A stretch of DNA of 64,000 nt from JAOEGB01 sp041262585 (GCF_041262585.1 NZ_JBGCBZ010000001.1:124001-188000); one strand, 5' to 3'; positions 9,014 to 17,847 are shown, numbered from the stretch's first letter. Numbers and translations: made by a program. The notes: generated by a model from the letters alone, not told the origin.

Positions 9014-9506
9014 CCGGTGCCGCACCAAGGGGCATTGCTCGCGTAACGCGGACATGGTTGACACGTTCGTGCAACGGGTGATCCTTGCCCGGTTGTCTCG
9101 TGACGACGTGAGCGATCTGCTTCCCGGCGTAGACGCCAGCGTGGACGTGACCGCGCTCCGCGAAGAGTTGGCGATGCTCAACCAAAGCGAGGTCGAGCTA
9201 GGTCTGTCGGTCGCGCGCCGCACGCTCAGCACGACCGTTGCGGAAGTGGCCCAAGCGGAGATCGACAAGCGCCGTTCGGAGATCCACGCCGAACTGAAGA
9301 GCGCCACGGCCGAGAGCCCGCTTGCCGAATTCGCGACCACCGACGACCCCGCCAGGACGTGGAAGGGCCTGACGTTGGGCCGTAGGCGTGAGATCGTGCG
9401 CCTGTTGGTGACAGTGACGCTGCTTCCGGTCCGGGGACGGCCCGCAGGTGGGGAGATCGACCCGGACAGCGTGCGTTTCGCGCCGGTACCCGCCCAAGCG
9501 GCGTGA
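9012..9506 (+). pseudogene. Large serine recombinase, C-terminal fragment
   Basis: The plus-strand frame reads YRCRTKGHCSRNADMVDTF then VQRVILARLSRDDVSDLLPG and a long charged coiled-coil-like helix, ending GGEIDPDSVRFAPVPAQAA. This is the zinc-ribbon tail and C-terminal domain of phage/transposon large serine recombinases. The catalytic N-terminal domain with the serine nucleophile is absent; the frame runs directly into antisense of the ABC ATPase at ~9010. It most likely marks one end of the inserted element whose recombinase was half lost by a deletion that also took the middle of the ATPase gene. Confidence 0.82.
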
Positions 9507-9567
9507 CCGCAACGCCGAAGGGGCATCCCCGCCAGCGTTCACGGCGCAGGTGCCCCAGGTGGTTCCG

Positions 9568-9693
9568 CTACTTGTTCAACAGCAGTGCGAGCCGGTCACG
9601 CTGGTGATCGGTCAACGGTGGCCAGGTCGCCACCAGAGCACGCGCATAGGCGTCTAAGCCGTCCTGCGAGGGGTCGTGTGCTTTCTCCGCCAT
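9568..9693 (-). CDS. Small hypothetical protein (41 aa) of mobile-element type
   Basis: MAEKAHDPSQDGLDAYARA continues to WPPLTDHQRDRLALLLNK. The closing pattern (PPLT..QRDRLALLL) is familiar from short ORFs next to integrases in actinomycete plasmids and integrative elements; nothing is known to me about their function. The upstream extension of this frame to 9930 is Arg/Gly-rich and looks non-coding, so the ATG at 9693 is preferred. Confidence 0.5.
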   Translation of the reverse strand: MAEKAHDPSQDGLDAYARALVATWPPLTDHQRDRLALLLNK

Positions 9694-10285
9694 GCGCCGC
9701 GATCTGTCCCTGTTCGGTTTCCGTTCCCCGTGCCCGCGTTCCGCCGTTGCCGCCGTCTGTCCCTCCGTCTCTCCGCATCCCGCCCCGGCGTCCGTCGAGG
9801 CTGGCCACCGCACCAACCCCCCACACCGATCACTCGAAGTGGAGCCTTCGGCACGCCTTCCCGGTGCGACCCACACCGGCCGCCGTCCCCGCCGACCCGC
9901 GACCCCGCTCCGCCACCGGCCCAACCGCAAGCGGCCCTAACGGGTGGCTTCGCCATTGCGCTGGCTACTCCGCTCTCACCGCACCCAACGAATCCCGTTA
10001 CGGCAGGTCGGGCGGCCCGTCGTTACCCGCTTTGGCCCTCAGGTCATCCAGGTACCGCCGGCTATTCCAACAGCCGCAGCGCTTGCTGAACTGATAATTA
10101 TCGTCCAGTCCACGTGGTCTCCCGTAGTTTGGGTGTGCGTCACCTGGAGAACGAGCGAGCTGTTCCCAAAGTGGCGGGGAGAACAGCCTTGGTTGGTCCG
10201 TCCTGCTCCCCTCTAGCCGTCTCTTGTAACCCGCCGACCTGGCGTGCCCATGGCGCTCCTTCACCGCCTGGACGATACTCATCCA
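9694..10285. other. Region without a supported gene
   Basis: Several overlapping frames are open on both strands but none shows consistent codon bias or a recognisable motif. A minus-strand frame at 9998-10324 contains a CGCW pair of cysteines and is the least unlikely, but I cannot support it. It lies within the inserted element. Confidence 0.5.
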
Positions 10286-11239
10286 ATGGACCTGTGGATC
10301 CTCTGTGCTCGCTGTCACTCTCATGTGCCTGGTGTAGAGATCGAGGCCACCTCATCGCTGCTGAAGCACGAACCGGATGACTGGCCGCCGGGTGGCATCC
10401 CCGGAGCGTCGCAGCGCTGTTGGGTCTGTGGCTTCATGAACGGGCCGGAGGTTGTCCGTGAGTCGCTGGCTGCTCTGTGGCTCATAAATGCCAAACTAGA
10501 ACGCGCCGAGCGGGAACGACTCCTCGTAACGATCAAAGATCTCGTTAGAACGCAAGCCGATCTTGCAGCGGCCTTGGCCAGGATCGAGAGTGAGCAACCA
10601 CAGCTCTCTCGGTTACGTCGTTTGATTCCGCATGGGCAGGCAAACGTGCTCGCTTTCCTCGCCCTGGTGATCGGTTTGGCCACGTTGACCGAGAATACCC
10701 TTGCAGATCGGGACGATCTACGCGATCTGCTGGTGCCGAAGAATTCTAGTCAGCTCTCATGGATTAGCTATCCAGGAAGAGAAAGTCTGTACCAGCGGAA
10801 GCCTGCTTCTTTCGTCGGACAAGCAGCTCTTTCCCCGGGAAGACGGCTATGTGTTGTGAGGGTCAACAGAAACTTCCCTCCACAAAGACCTGCTGAAACA
10901 TCCTATAGTTTTAATTGGGTGTCTGTAAGTTCCATAACCGGGCAATGGGTTCAGAATGTGTTTGTTCATGGCAATCGGTCGCTGGTGTCTGCATTAATTT
11001 TTGTCATCATTGACCCACGGGAATGGTCGGCCCAAACACGCATGATTATCGAGGAATGTCAGGCGGGAAACTCAGTGCTTACTCGCGAAGTCTTGGCGCT
11101 GGTACCGGCGTGCGGTCCAATGCTTCGTTGGAGACATCTCGTTAGTGGCAATAGAGGCGACGAGATCCGTATCGATAGCAGTTGGCCGGACCTTGAGCGG
11201 AGCACTATCGGTGACCTTCTACCTAAGCCAGGGTCCTAA
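10286..11239 (+). CDS. Hypothetical zinc-ribbon, coiled-coil, single-TM protein
   Basis: From the ATG at 10286 the product is 317 residues. Two CxxC pairs (CARC at 7-10, CWVC at 45-48) suggest a zinc ribbon at the N-terminus. A charged helical segment follows (~60-105, LERAERERLLVTIKDLV), then one hydrophobic helix (~115-132, NVLAFLALVIGLATL), then a ~180-residue C-terminal domain with mixed beta-like pattern that I do not recognise. An earlier start at 10244 or 10250 is possible; neither has a clear ribosome site. Codon use is much less GC-biased than in neighbours, as expected for cargo of the inserted element. Function unknown; the architecture recalls membrane-tethered sensors, but that is speculation. 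Confidence 0.65.
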   Translation: MDLWILCARCHSHVPGVEIEATSSLLKHEPDDWPPGGIPGASQRCWVCGFMNGPEVVRESLAALWLINAKLERAERERLLVTIKDLVRTQADLAAALARIESEQPQLSRLRRLIPHGQANVLAFLALVIGLATLTENTLADRDDLRDLLVPKNSSQLSWISYPGRESLYQRKPASFVGQAALSPGRRLCVVRVNRNFPPQRPAETSYSFNWVSVSSITGQWVQNVFVHGNRSLVSALIFVIIDPREWSAQTRMIIEECQAGNSVLTREVLALVPACGPMLRWRHLVSGNRGDEIRIDSSWPDLERSTIGDLLPKPGS

Positions 11240-11693
11240 TCGGAGGCTTAAGGTCGAGTCACACCTTTCTTCGCTTAATGCGAGTGAGGATGCTGTGAGT
11301 GCCAAGCAAATGGACCACCCGCACGACACACCCACACTAAGCGCTCAATTGCCGGAAGGAATTAGGAACGATCACCTTCCCATTTCCGCTCCGTTCCCGG
11401 GCAGCACCGGCGACACATGGGCGAAAAGATTATCGATCTAGGAGTGTCAGACGCCGTATGGCTGCCCTAGTAGGTGGATGGCCTATCTTTTGCCTGACTT
11501 CGTGAGTCCGACTTCCTACTGAGGGGGACAATCTATGTGGACGCATCAGTCAGTGACCCCACCCTGACATGGAGACATAGGCCGCAGGGACGAGGAGCCT
11601 CAGGGGACGGCGCAGCGGACCAAGGCGGGCCGCCGGAGAAGCGGGAAGCGTGTTTATCCCGAGGGGGCGGAATAGACGTACTAACCCGACTGA
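11240..11693. other. Lower-GC intergenic stretch of the inserted element
   Basis: No frame here has coding character. The stretch keeps the low GC of the preceding gene and ends at the junction with the ABC ATPase fragment near 11703. Confidence 0.5.
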
Positions 11694-11846
11694 TCAGCCA
11701 TAAGTCTTGCCCGCCCCGTTGGGCCCCAGCAGGGCCAGCACCTCCCCGCGGCGCACCTGGAACGTGACATTGCGCAGGACGTCGGTGGTGCCGTACCGCA
11801 TGCGCAGCCCGTCGACATCGAGCACGACTTCCTCGGCCGTCGTCAT
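11694..11846 (-). pseudogene. ABC transporter ATPase, N-terminal fragment with Walker A
   Basis: The frame from ATG 11846 (MTTAEEVVLDVDGLRMRYG) carries the A-loop tyrosine and Walker A GPNGAGKT, then ends two codons later in foreign sequence (KTYG, stop). An upstream start at 11879 is possible but would overlap the preceding gene more. It is the missing first part of the ATPase whose remainder lies at 8414-9013. The start sits a few bases from the stop of the ClpN-like gene, consistent with an original three-gene operon. Confidence 0.85.
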
Positions 11847-11850
11847 CGGC

Positions 11851-12429
11851 TCACCCCTCATCCGGGCTGTTGAGGTCATCCGGGTTTTCTGGAGTCGGCA
11901 GCTCGCCGTCGCCGATGAGCGTTCGCCTCACACGCGCCGTGAGGTCCGCCTGGTCGACGCCGGCCAGGACGAGCGCGCGCGGCACGGTGCCGACCTGGGC
12001 CTGCAGGATTCCCAGCAGCACATGCGCCGGCCGCAGGTCCTTCTTGCGGGTCACGGACGCGAAGCCTCGTTCGAGCGCGAGCTTGGCCGACGCCCCCACG
12101 CCCACCTGCCGGTCCGGGGCGTAGGTCGGCCGTGGCAGGTCGAAGGCGGCATGGGACACTCCGGCGGCCCTGAGGCTGTGCTCGAACTCCCGGTCCAGCG
12201 CGTCGCGGATCGCCTAGTGATCGAGCCCGGCCGAGGTCAGCGCCTCCTGTGTGGCGGGCTCCTGCTCGGCGGCGATCGCCAGCAGGAGGTGCTGCGCCTC
12301 CATCGCGGATGATCCGTCCTCGCGGGCTTCGTGTCCTCCCCGCACGATGATCGTGTGGAGGTATCTGTCGAACGCGGTCAGGGCAGGCGGCGAAGGTCTT
12401 TCACCTCCACTCGAATCACAGCGCCTCAC
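11851..12429 (-). pseudogene. Clp N-terminal-domain protein with in-frame amber codon
   Basis: One minus-strand frame carries two Clp-N type repeats (FDRYLHTIIVRGGHEARED with EAQHLLLAIAAEQEP, then LALERGFASVTRKKDLRPAHVLLGILQ). They are interrupted by a single TAG at 12214-12216, just after SAGLDH; reading continues in the same frame with AIRDALDREFEHSLRAAGV. Without the stop the protein would be ~192 residues. Such stand-alone Clp-N proteins lack AAA+ domains and are often found directly upstream of ABC exporters in actinomycetes. Either the gene is dead, or two half proteins are made by restart at 12159. A sequencing error would also explain it. Confidence 0.78.
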
Positions 12430-12496
12430 GGCGCAGACCGAAAACCGTACAGTCCCTAAGAGGCTCAGACGAACTCAAGGGATATTTCTTAGATGG

Positions 12497-14494
12497 TTAC
12501 AGCAGGCCGCCGCCGCGGTGGACGACGTGGAGTTTGCCGTCGTACGCCGCGACGGCAGGGCGTTCGACGGAGGTGACAGCGGGGCTGAAGGGGGTGTCGG
12601 TGCTCCAGCTAGTGCCGTTGAAGCTGGACCAGTAGAGCTTGGTGTTGCGATTGGTGTAGCTGCCGCGGTGGACGACATACAGCTTGGCGCCGGTGCCGTC
12701 GTTGAAGACCGTCAGGGATGGTGAGACGGCGCTGTTGTGGGTGCCCAATGGGGCGGGGCTGCTCCAGCTGCCGCCGCCCATGGTGTTGCGGCGCGCCCAG
12801 TAGAGTCTTTCGTCGGAGTCTGGGCCGCGGAAGACGCAGTACAGCTTGTTCTGGAACACGGCGAGTGCCGGACCGTCCGCGCTCTTCTGGCCCCAGGCGT
12901 TGCCGTGGTACCAGCCGTTGCCGTTGTAGTACACCGTATGCAGATGGCCGTTGCCCTGGCCACGGTAGACGCAGTACAGGTTGTTCCCGAGAACCGCCAG
13001 CGCCGGCGCGGAGGGGCTGGCGTGGCCGCCGATTGGCGTGTCGGCGCTCCAGCTGGTGCCGTCGAAGGTTGACCAGTACAGCTGCTCGTTGTCGTTACTG
13101 CCACGGTGGACGCAGTACAGCTTGTTGTCGTAGGCGGCCAGTGCGGGCGCGGCATTACTGAGGGGGCCGGGGAAGAGGGTGTCGGCGCTCCAGTTGGTGC
13201 CGTCGTAGTGGCACCACCACATTTGCTGGAAGTCGCCGCTGGTGTGCGCGCAGTACAGCTTGTTGTCGAAGACAGCCAGCGCGGCGCCCGTGCGAGCGGT
13301 AGCGGTGGGCAGCAGCGCGCCCTGGCTCCAGGTGCTGGCGTTGGAGGAAGTGGTCAGGCGCAGCCGTTCCTCGTCAGGCAGGGTGAGGCGGATGTGGAGA
13401 TCGAAACGGCCGATGCCGTTGAAGCCCCAGTGGTCGGTGGCGCCCGGGCGGTTGGCCAGCGCGGCAAGCGCGGGCCGACTGAAGACGATGGTGCGATTCT
13501 GCACCAGGTCGTCGTCGTTGCGGAACCACTCGATCAGCGCTTGGACGAGCGCGGTGATGACAGTGAGGTAATCCCCGATGTCCGATCCGCTGCCCTCCCA
13601 GTACCAGGCGGGATTGTCCTTGAACTGGTAGGCGATCTGCTGCAGCTTGTCGCCGATCTTCTTCAGGTCTTCGACGAGCTTGTTGTGCCAGGAGGAGGGG
13701 CTGTCGTCGGCTTCCCAGCACTGGATGTGGATGGGCAGGCTGTTGCCGACCCGGCCGTTGAACAGGGTGGTGCCCGCGTCGAACACGCGCACCGAACCGG
13801 TCTGGACGTCGCCGTACTCCCGCGTCTTGTTCCACTTGTTCCTGGCGGCCTCGTTGGCTGAGGCGTAGGCCCAGTAGATCTCGTCTTGAGGGCCGAACAC
13901 TGTGTCTCCGGTACTGCGCCGGCATTCGAACCGTTGCAGGTCCAGTCTCAGGTCTATCGGCGGGGGCGAGACCGGGGTCGCGGTGTCAGAGCGGGAGCTG
14001 CCGACGACGGTGACGCCGTAGCCGTAGTCGGCCATGGCCTGGAGGAAGTCCTCGCTGTCGAGGGGCTCGTCCTCGGCGAGGGCGTCGATGTTCACGAAGT
14101 TCACGTTGGGCAGGGCGCGGAGTTCCTCGCCCAGGGCGGCGATGTCCTTGGCCAGGTCGTCTTGTGTGTAGCCCTCGGCGAGGGGGCGATCGGCCACGGT
14201 GGCGGAGAGTATCTGGCGGGTGCCGGCCGTGTTCTCCTCGGTGAAGGTGCGGCCGAACGCACGGACCTCCTCGTCGTCGTCCGCCAGTGGCCGGAGCATG
14301 TCGACGAGTTCTTGTTCGAGCTCGGTCAGCTCCAGCCCGGCCTCCAGGCGCGCGGCGCCGCGCAGCATCACCCCGACCAGCAAGAAGACGGCCGGGGGCG
14401 GCGTTGCCCGGTGGGCGAGGCGTTCGGTGGCCGGGCGGCCCTGCAGGGTGGCCCGTATGCGGTCCAGTCGCTCCGCGCGCGTGGGATATGGCAT
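12497..14494 (-). CDS. Large protein with C-terminal beta-propeller lectin-like repeats
   Basis: A 665-residue protein without signal peptide. Residues ~1-160 are helical and acidic; ~175-385 form a second domain with many Trp and Tyr (for example DEIYWAYASANEAARNKW and WYWEGSGSDIGDYL). Residues ~390-665 hold about six copies of a ~50-residue unit with the pattern PALAVFDNKLYCVHRG...LYWSxFDGTSWSxDTP. Such Asx/Trp-rich units form propeller blades in sugar-binding PLL-like lectins and sialidase-like folds. The cysteine in LYC recurs in four copies. No catalytic residues can be named. An extracellular or injected recognition protein is possible, but export is not evident. It stands alone. Confidence 0.75.
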   Translation of the reverse strand: MPYPTRAERLDRIRATLQGRPATERLAHRATPPPAVFLLVGVMLRGAARLEAGLELTELEQELVDMLRPLADDDEEVRAFGRTFTEENTAGTRQILSATVADRPLAEGYTQDDLAKDIAALGEELRALPNVNFVNIDALAEDEPLDSEDFLQAMADYGYGVTVVGSSRSDTATPVSPPPIDLRLDLQRFECRRSTGDTVFGPQDEIYWAYASANEAARNKWNKTREYGDVQTGSVRVFDAGTTLFNGRVGNSLPIHIQCWEADDSPSSWHNKLVEDLKKIGDKLQQIAYQFKDNPAWYWEGSGSDIGDYLTVITALVQALIEWFRNDDDLVQNRTIVFSRPALAALANRPGATDHWGFNGIGRFDLHIRLTLPDEERLRLTTSSNASTWSQGALLPTATARTGAALAVFDNKLYCAHTSGDFQQMWWCHYDGTNWSADTLFPGPLSNAAPALAAYDNKLYCVHRGSNDNEQLYWSTFDGTSWSADTPIGGHASPSAPALAVLGNNLYCVYRGQGNGHLHTVYYNGNGWYHGNAWGQKSADGPALAVFQNKLYCVFRGPDSDERLYWARRNTMGGGSWSSPAPLGTHNSAVSPSLTVFNDGTGAKLYVVHRGSYTNRNTKLYWSSFNGTSWSTDTPFSPAVTSVERPAVAAYDGKLHVVHRGGGLL

Positions 14495-14897
14495 GTGCTA
14501 CCTCCATCACGGCCGGTCCCGCACAGACCGGACCGGCATTGACGTTACGTACCGCAAAGGGTCGATTACACCCCTCGGGTAGGCGCAGACGGGAATTGTC
14601 CGCAACCGGCCAACGGGGTGCGGTCACCTCCGCGGCCGATGCCCCGACGGTGGCCTGCCCTCCTACCTCTCACGGCACGCTGCGCAGACGGCAAACCCTC
14701 CTCTCCCGCCCGGAGCGCGGCGATAGGCGTAGGGGGTCGAGCAGCAACGGAACGGTCAGTGGCGTTAGCGAGGCGTCGGGGCGCGGCTTACCGCCACTCG
14801 CCGTTCCGATCCGGGTGGGGCGTCGAATAGGCGGGAACCTTGTAACGGTTTGATCGCTGTGGGCGACCACCCTGTCGGTTGGCCCTACTTTGCGGGC
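14495..14897. other. Intergenic region holding a Tn3-type terminal repeat
   Basis: No gene is supported. The only structure I recognise is the 38-bp Tn3-like end at 14733-14770; bases 14771-14897 would be the leader of the truncated transposase gene. Confidence 0.5.
14733..14770 (+). repeat. Putative Tn3-family terminal inverted repeat (38 bp)
   Basis: The sequence starts ggggtc, has ggaacg in the middle and cgttag near the end. The Tn3 end (38 bp) shows GGGGTC, GGAACG and CGTTAAG at nearly the same places. It lies 128 bp before the transposase start and points towards it. The partner end was not found, consistent with truncation. Confidence 0.55.
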
Positions 14898-16022
14898 ATG
14901 CCGGTGGAGTTCTTGACGGATGATGAGGCTGCTGCGTACGGGCGGTTCGCGGGGCCGCCGTCGCGGGCGGATCTGGAGCGGGTGTTCTTTCTCGACGACG
15001 AGGACCGGGCGCAGATTGCGCAGCGGCGCGTTCAGCACATGAGGCTCGGGTTCGCGCTCCAACTGGTGACGGTGCGGTGGCTGGGGACGTTCCTTGAGGA
15101 CCCGCTGGATGTGCCGGGTGCGGTGCTGGAGTTCGTAGCCGAGCAGCTGGAGATCGAAGACCCCTCGCAGGTGAAGCGGTACGCCGAGCGGCGGGAGACG
15201 CCGTTCGATCATCAGCGGGACATCCGGCGGGCGTACGGGTGGAGGGACTTCACCGACGCGGAGGGGGAGTTCGCGGCGTGGGTGGCGGCCCGGTCGTGGA
15301 CGTCGGGCGACGGCCCGAAGGCGATCTTCACTGACGGAGTGGGGTGGCTGCGGGAGCGCAAGGTGCTGCTGCCGGGCGTGACGACGCTGGCCCGGCTGGT
15401 CGCGAGGGTGCGGGACGACACGACGAAGCGGTTGTGGGGTGTGCTGGAGGGGCTGCTGACGGTCGGCCAGCGGTATGTCCTGGACCAACTGCTGGAGGTT
15501 CCTGCGGGGTCGCGGGTGTCGGATCTGGAGCGGTGGCGCAAGGGAGTGGCGCCGCGGGCGTCCGGTCCGACGATCATCAAGGCCCTCGACCAGGTGGCGG
15601 AGATCGGGAACCTGGAGCTGGCGGAGCTGGGGGCCGAGGGGCTGGTGCCGCCGCGCCGGTTGGGGGAACTGGCCAGGTACGGGATGCGGGCGGACGCCTC
15701 GGCGCTGCGCCGTCACCCGGACGGCCGGCGGCTGGCGACGCTGCTGGCCACGGTGCGGCATCTGGAGGGCAAGTCGGTCGACGACACGTTGGAGCTGCTC
15801 GATCTGCTGATGGCGACCGAGCTGATGAACAAGGCGCAGAACGCCTCGGACAAGGAGAAGGTCCGCAAGCATCCGAAGCTGGCGAGGTCGGCGGCCCGGT
15901 TGGCGGTCGCCGTGGAGGCGTTGTTCGCCTCCGACGGCTGGGGCGGCCCGGTGTACGGGGGCCGACAGGGCAGCCAAGGTGGCCTCCCTCCGACCTGGAG
16001 ATTCACCTCCACCTGGAGATGA
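14898..16022 (+). pseudogene. Tn3-family transposase, N-terminal third (truncated)
   Basis: The frame starting MPVEFLTDDEAAAYGRFAG is the DUF4158 N-terminal domain of Tn3-family transposases (ERVFFLDDEDRAQIAQRR, DLPVR-type helices, DKEKVRKHPKLARSAARLA). It is collinear for about 355 residues, then changes to unrelated sequence near 15955 and stops at 16022. Full-length members are about 1000 residues, and the DDE catalytic domain is missing, so the gene is dead. The ATG at 14898 is chosen over 14850 because family proteins start at this point. Confidence 0.85.
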
Positions 16023-16065
16023 GGGAGGCAGGCCTGCCGGACAATAATCGGCGGGCCTGTCTCCC
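16023..16065 (+). terminator. 17-bp stem hairpin with two G-U pairs
   Basis: gggaggcaggcctgccg can pair over all 17 positions with cggcgggcctgtctccc across a 9-nt loop if two G-U pairs are allowed, which favours an RNA structure over a DNA repeat. It follows the truncated transposase and precedes the acetyltransferase by ~120 bp, so it may end one transcript or act in the leader of the next. Confidence 0.5.
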
Positions 16066-16188
16066 CCTCCGAGCTGATTCGCGCCCCTGGGCCGGGGGCG
16101 CAAATTCGCTGGAGACGGCCGTCCGAGCCCCCGTATCGTGTCCCGGTCAACGGGTGCGGGGTAGCTGGCCCTGTGCGAGCGAAACGGC

Positions 16189-16752
16189 ATGAGAGAGACG
16201 CGGACAATGGTCATCAGGACGGAGCGGCTGGTGCTGAGGCGCTGGCGGGGGAGTGACCGGGAGCCGTTCGCGGCGCTGAACGCCGACCCCGCCGTGATGG
16301 AGCACTTCCCCGCCACGCTTTCGCGCGCCGAGAGCGACGCCTTCGTCGACCAGGCGGAGGCGAGATTCGACGAGCGAGGGTTCGGGCTGTGGGCCGTGGA
16401 GACGGCCGGGACGTTCATCGGGTTCACGGGCCTGTCGGTCCCCCGGTTCACCGCCCACTTCACGCCCGCCGTGGAGATCGGCTGGCGGCTCGCCCGCGCC
16501 GCGTGGGGGTACGGCTATGCGAGCGAGGCGGCGAGAGCCGTACTGGACGACGGGTTCGGGAGGCTGCGCCTGGCGGAGATCGTGTCCTTCACGGCCACGG
16601 ACAACCTTCGCTCACAGGCGGTGATGCGCCGCATCGGCATGACGCGCGACGCGGCGGGCGACTTCGACCACCCGGTGCTGCCGGAGGGCAGCCCGCTGCG
16701 CCGCCATGTCCTCTACCGGATCAGCGCGGCCGGGTGGTCCCGGGCATCTTGA
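16189..16752 (+). CDS. GNAT family N-acetyltransferase, RimJ/RimL-like
   Basis: A 187-residue GNAT protein. It opens with the typical beta-strand IRTERLVLRRWRGSDREPF, has the acetyl-CoA pyrophosphate-binding segment WRLARAAWGYGYASEAARAVL (near residues 103-123) and the closing LRSQAVMRRIGM helix that packs on the cofactor. Relatives acetylate N-terminal residues of ribosomal proteins or small amines; the target is unknown. The start at 16189 is used, although Met7 (16207) would also fit. Its 3' end overlaps the 3' end of the convergent recombinase gene by about 30 bp. Confidence 0.88.
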   Translation: MRETRTMVIRTERLVLRRWRGSDREPFAALNADPAVMEHFPATLSRAESDAFVDQAEARFDERGFGLWAVETAGTFIGFTGLSVPRFTAHFTPAVEIGWRLARAAWGYGYASEAARAVLDDGFGRLRLAEIVSFTATDNLRSQAVMRRIGMTRDAAGDFDHPVLPEGSPLRRHVLYRISAAGWSRAS

Positions 16753-17683
16753 GGCGGTCGACCGCCTCGCGGCGGCGGCGTTCGGGACGCCGGTCGTAGC
16801 GGGCGGTCGTGGCGGGGGAGGCGTGGCCGACCAGGGCCTGCGTCGTCGCGAGGTCCACCCCGGCGTCGAGCAACTCACCGATGAAGGTGCGGCGGAAGTC
16901 GTGCGGCGTCCTCTTCGCCGCTCCCGCCTGGGTGAGACGGCGGGAGACGATGTCGGCGATCGCCTGGCCGGTCATGTGGGACAGCCGGAGCCGCCCGGCC
17001 TTGTTGATGGGGCAGAACAACGGCCCGGCTTCGCGCCCGCGCTCCGACAGCCAGAGCTCCACGCGCTCCACCGCCTCGGCGGTCAGGTAGACCAGGCGCT
17101 CCTTGTCGCCCTTGCCCCGGACCCGCAGTGATCTGGCGGGCCGGTCGAAGTCGCTCAGCTTCAGTGCGGCGAGCTCGGCCCTTCGGCATCCGGTGGAGTA
17201 GAGGACCGCGAGCATCGCGCCGTCGCGCCTGCCAGCGGGGGAGTGGTCGTCCTCGCAGGCTTCCAGCGCGGCCTCGAGGACCTCCGGTGGGACGTGCTGC
17301 CCCACGGGAACCCGCGTGTGCTTGTACGACGGCAGGTCGGCGGCCCGCTGGAACTCCTCGCCCGTCATGAGCCCGAGCCGCCAGGCCTCCTGCAGGACCC
17401 GGCGCAGGGCCACCAGATGCTTGTTGACGTGCGCCGCGGACCAGCCCTGCTCGCGCATCAGCGTCCGCAGCCGCACCGTGTGCTCGTAGCGGAGCAGCCC
17501 CCACGGCTGCCCGGCCCCCGTGGCCTGGGGGTCATCGGTGATGAGCCGGGCGATGCGGTCGAGGCAGCCGCGCATCGTGCGCTTGGACTCGGGGCTCTGG
17601 AGAGCGTCGAGGTACACGAAGTAGGGGTCGGGCGCGGGCTGCGCGTCGGGAAGCCGCTCGGGCACGGCAGGGGCGTTCATCAC
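16721..17683 (-). CDS. Tyrosine recombinase / integrase, XerC/D-like
   Basis: A 320-residue site-specific recombinase. An N-terminal SAM-like core-binding domain spans ~20-115; the catalytic domain shows the complete set: Arg167 (TGCRRAEL), Lys191 (GKGDKER), His261-x-x-Arg264 (HDFRR), His287 (GHASP) and the nucleophile Tyr296 (TTARYDRR). It should cut and rejoin DNA through a 3'-phosphotyrosine. It lies beside truncated Tn3 debris and gene fragments, so it may belong to a lost mobile element. The short upstream region (17684-17755) is unusually AT-rich for this genome and could hold its promoter or a binding site. Confidence 0.92.
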   Translation of the reverse strand: MMNAPAVPERLPDAQPAPDPYFVYLDALQSPESKRTMRGCLDRIARLITDDPQATGAGQPWGLLRYEHTVRLRTLMREQGWSAAHVNKHLVALRRVLQEAWRLGLMTGEEFQRAADLPSYKHTRVPVGQHVPPEVLEAALEACEDDHSPAGRRDGAMLAVLYSTGCRRAELAALKLSDFDRPARSLRVRGKGDKERLVYLTAEAVERVELWLSERGREAGPLFCPINKAGRLRLSHMTGQAIADIVSRRLTQAGAAKRTPHDFRRTFIGELLDAGVDLATTQALVGHASPATTARYDRRPERRRREAVDRLKMPGTTRPR

Positions 17684-17784
17684 CGCTATCCTAATAGAAA
17701 TCTACATTGTAAAGGCGCTCGGTAGGAGACAAATCAACATGTGAGCCCAAAACCCTCAGCGAAGGACCCACCCGGGCCGGGAGG

Positions 17785-17837
17785 CGTACGTGAGCGGCCC
17801 GGGAACCGCGGATGCCGTGCCGGGCCGCTCACGTACG
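17785..17837. terminator. Perfect 18-bp stem hairpin
   Basis: cgtacgtgagcggcccgg (17785-17802) is the exact reverse complement of 17820-17837, with a 17-nt loop. It lies just beyond the stop of the ECF41 sigma remnant (17848, minus strand), where it would end that transcript, and also faces the integrase promoter side. Confidence 0.75.
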
Positions 17838-17847
17838 GGCAGGCCGG

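Larger units (their letters stand above)
9012..11703. mobile_element. Degenerate integrated element splitting an ABC ATPase gene
   Basis: Both boundaries are defined by the two halves of the interrupted ATPase: homology stops at ~9013 on the left and just after the Walker A codons (GPNGAGKT) at ~11704 on the right. Between them lie the end of a large serine recombinase, a 41-codon ORF of a type seen beside such recombinases, a lower-GC zinc-ribbon/transmembrane gene and ~1 kb without clear genes. The drop in GC and loss of codon bias from about 10.1 to 11.6 kb mark it as foreign. No obvious terminal repeats were found by eye. Confidence 0.7.

Noticed and set aside
9998..10324. 108-codon minus-strand ORF in the inserted element
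   Set aside because: No ribosome site, no bias and no motif beyond a cysteine pair; it also overlaps the start region of the zinc-ribbon gene.
14670..16463. 597-codon minus-strand open frame
   Set aside because: Antisense to the Tn3 transposase fragment and the GNAT gene; Arg/Pro/His-rich without motifs.
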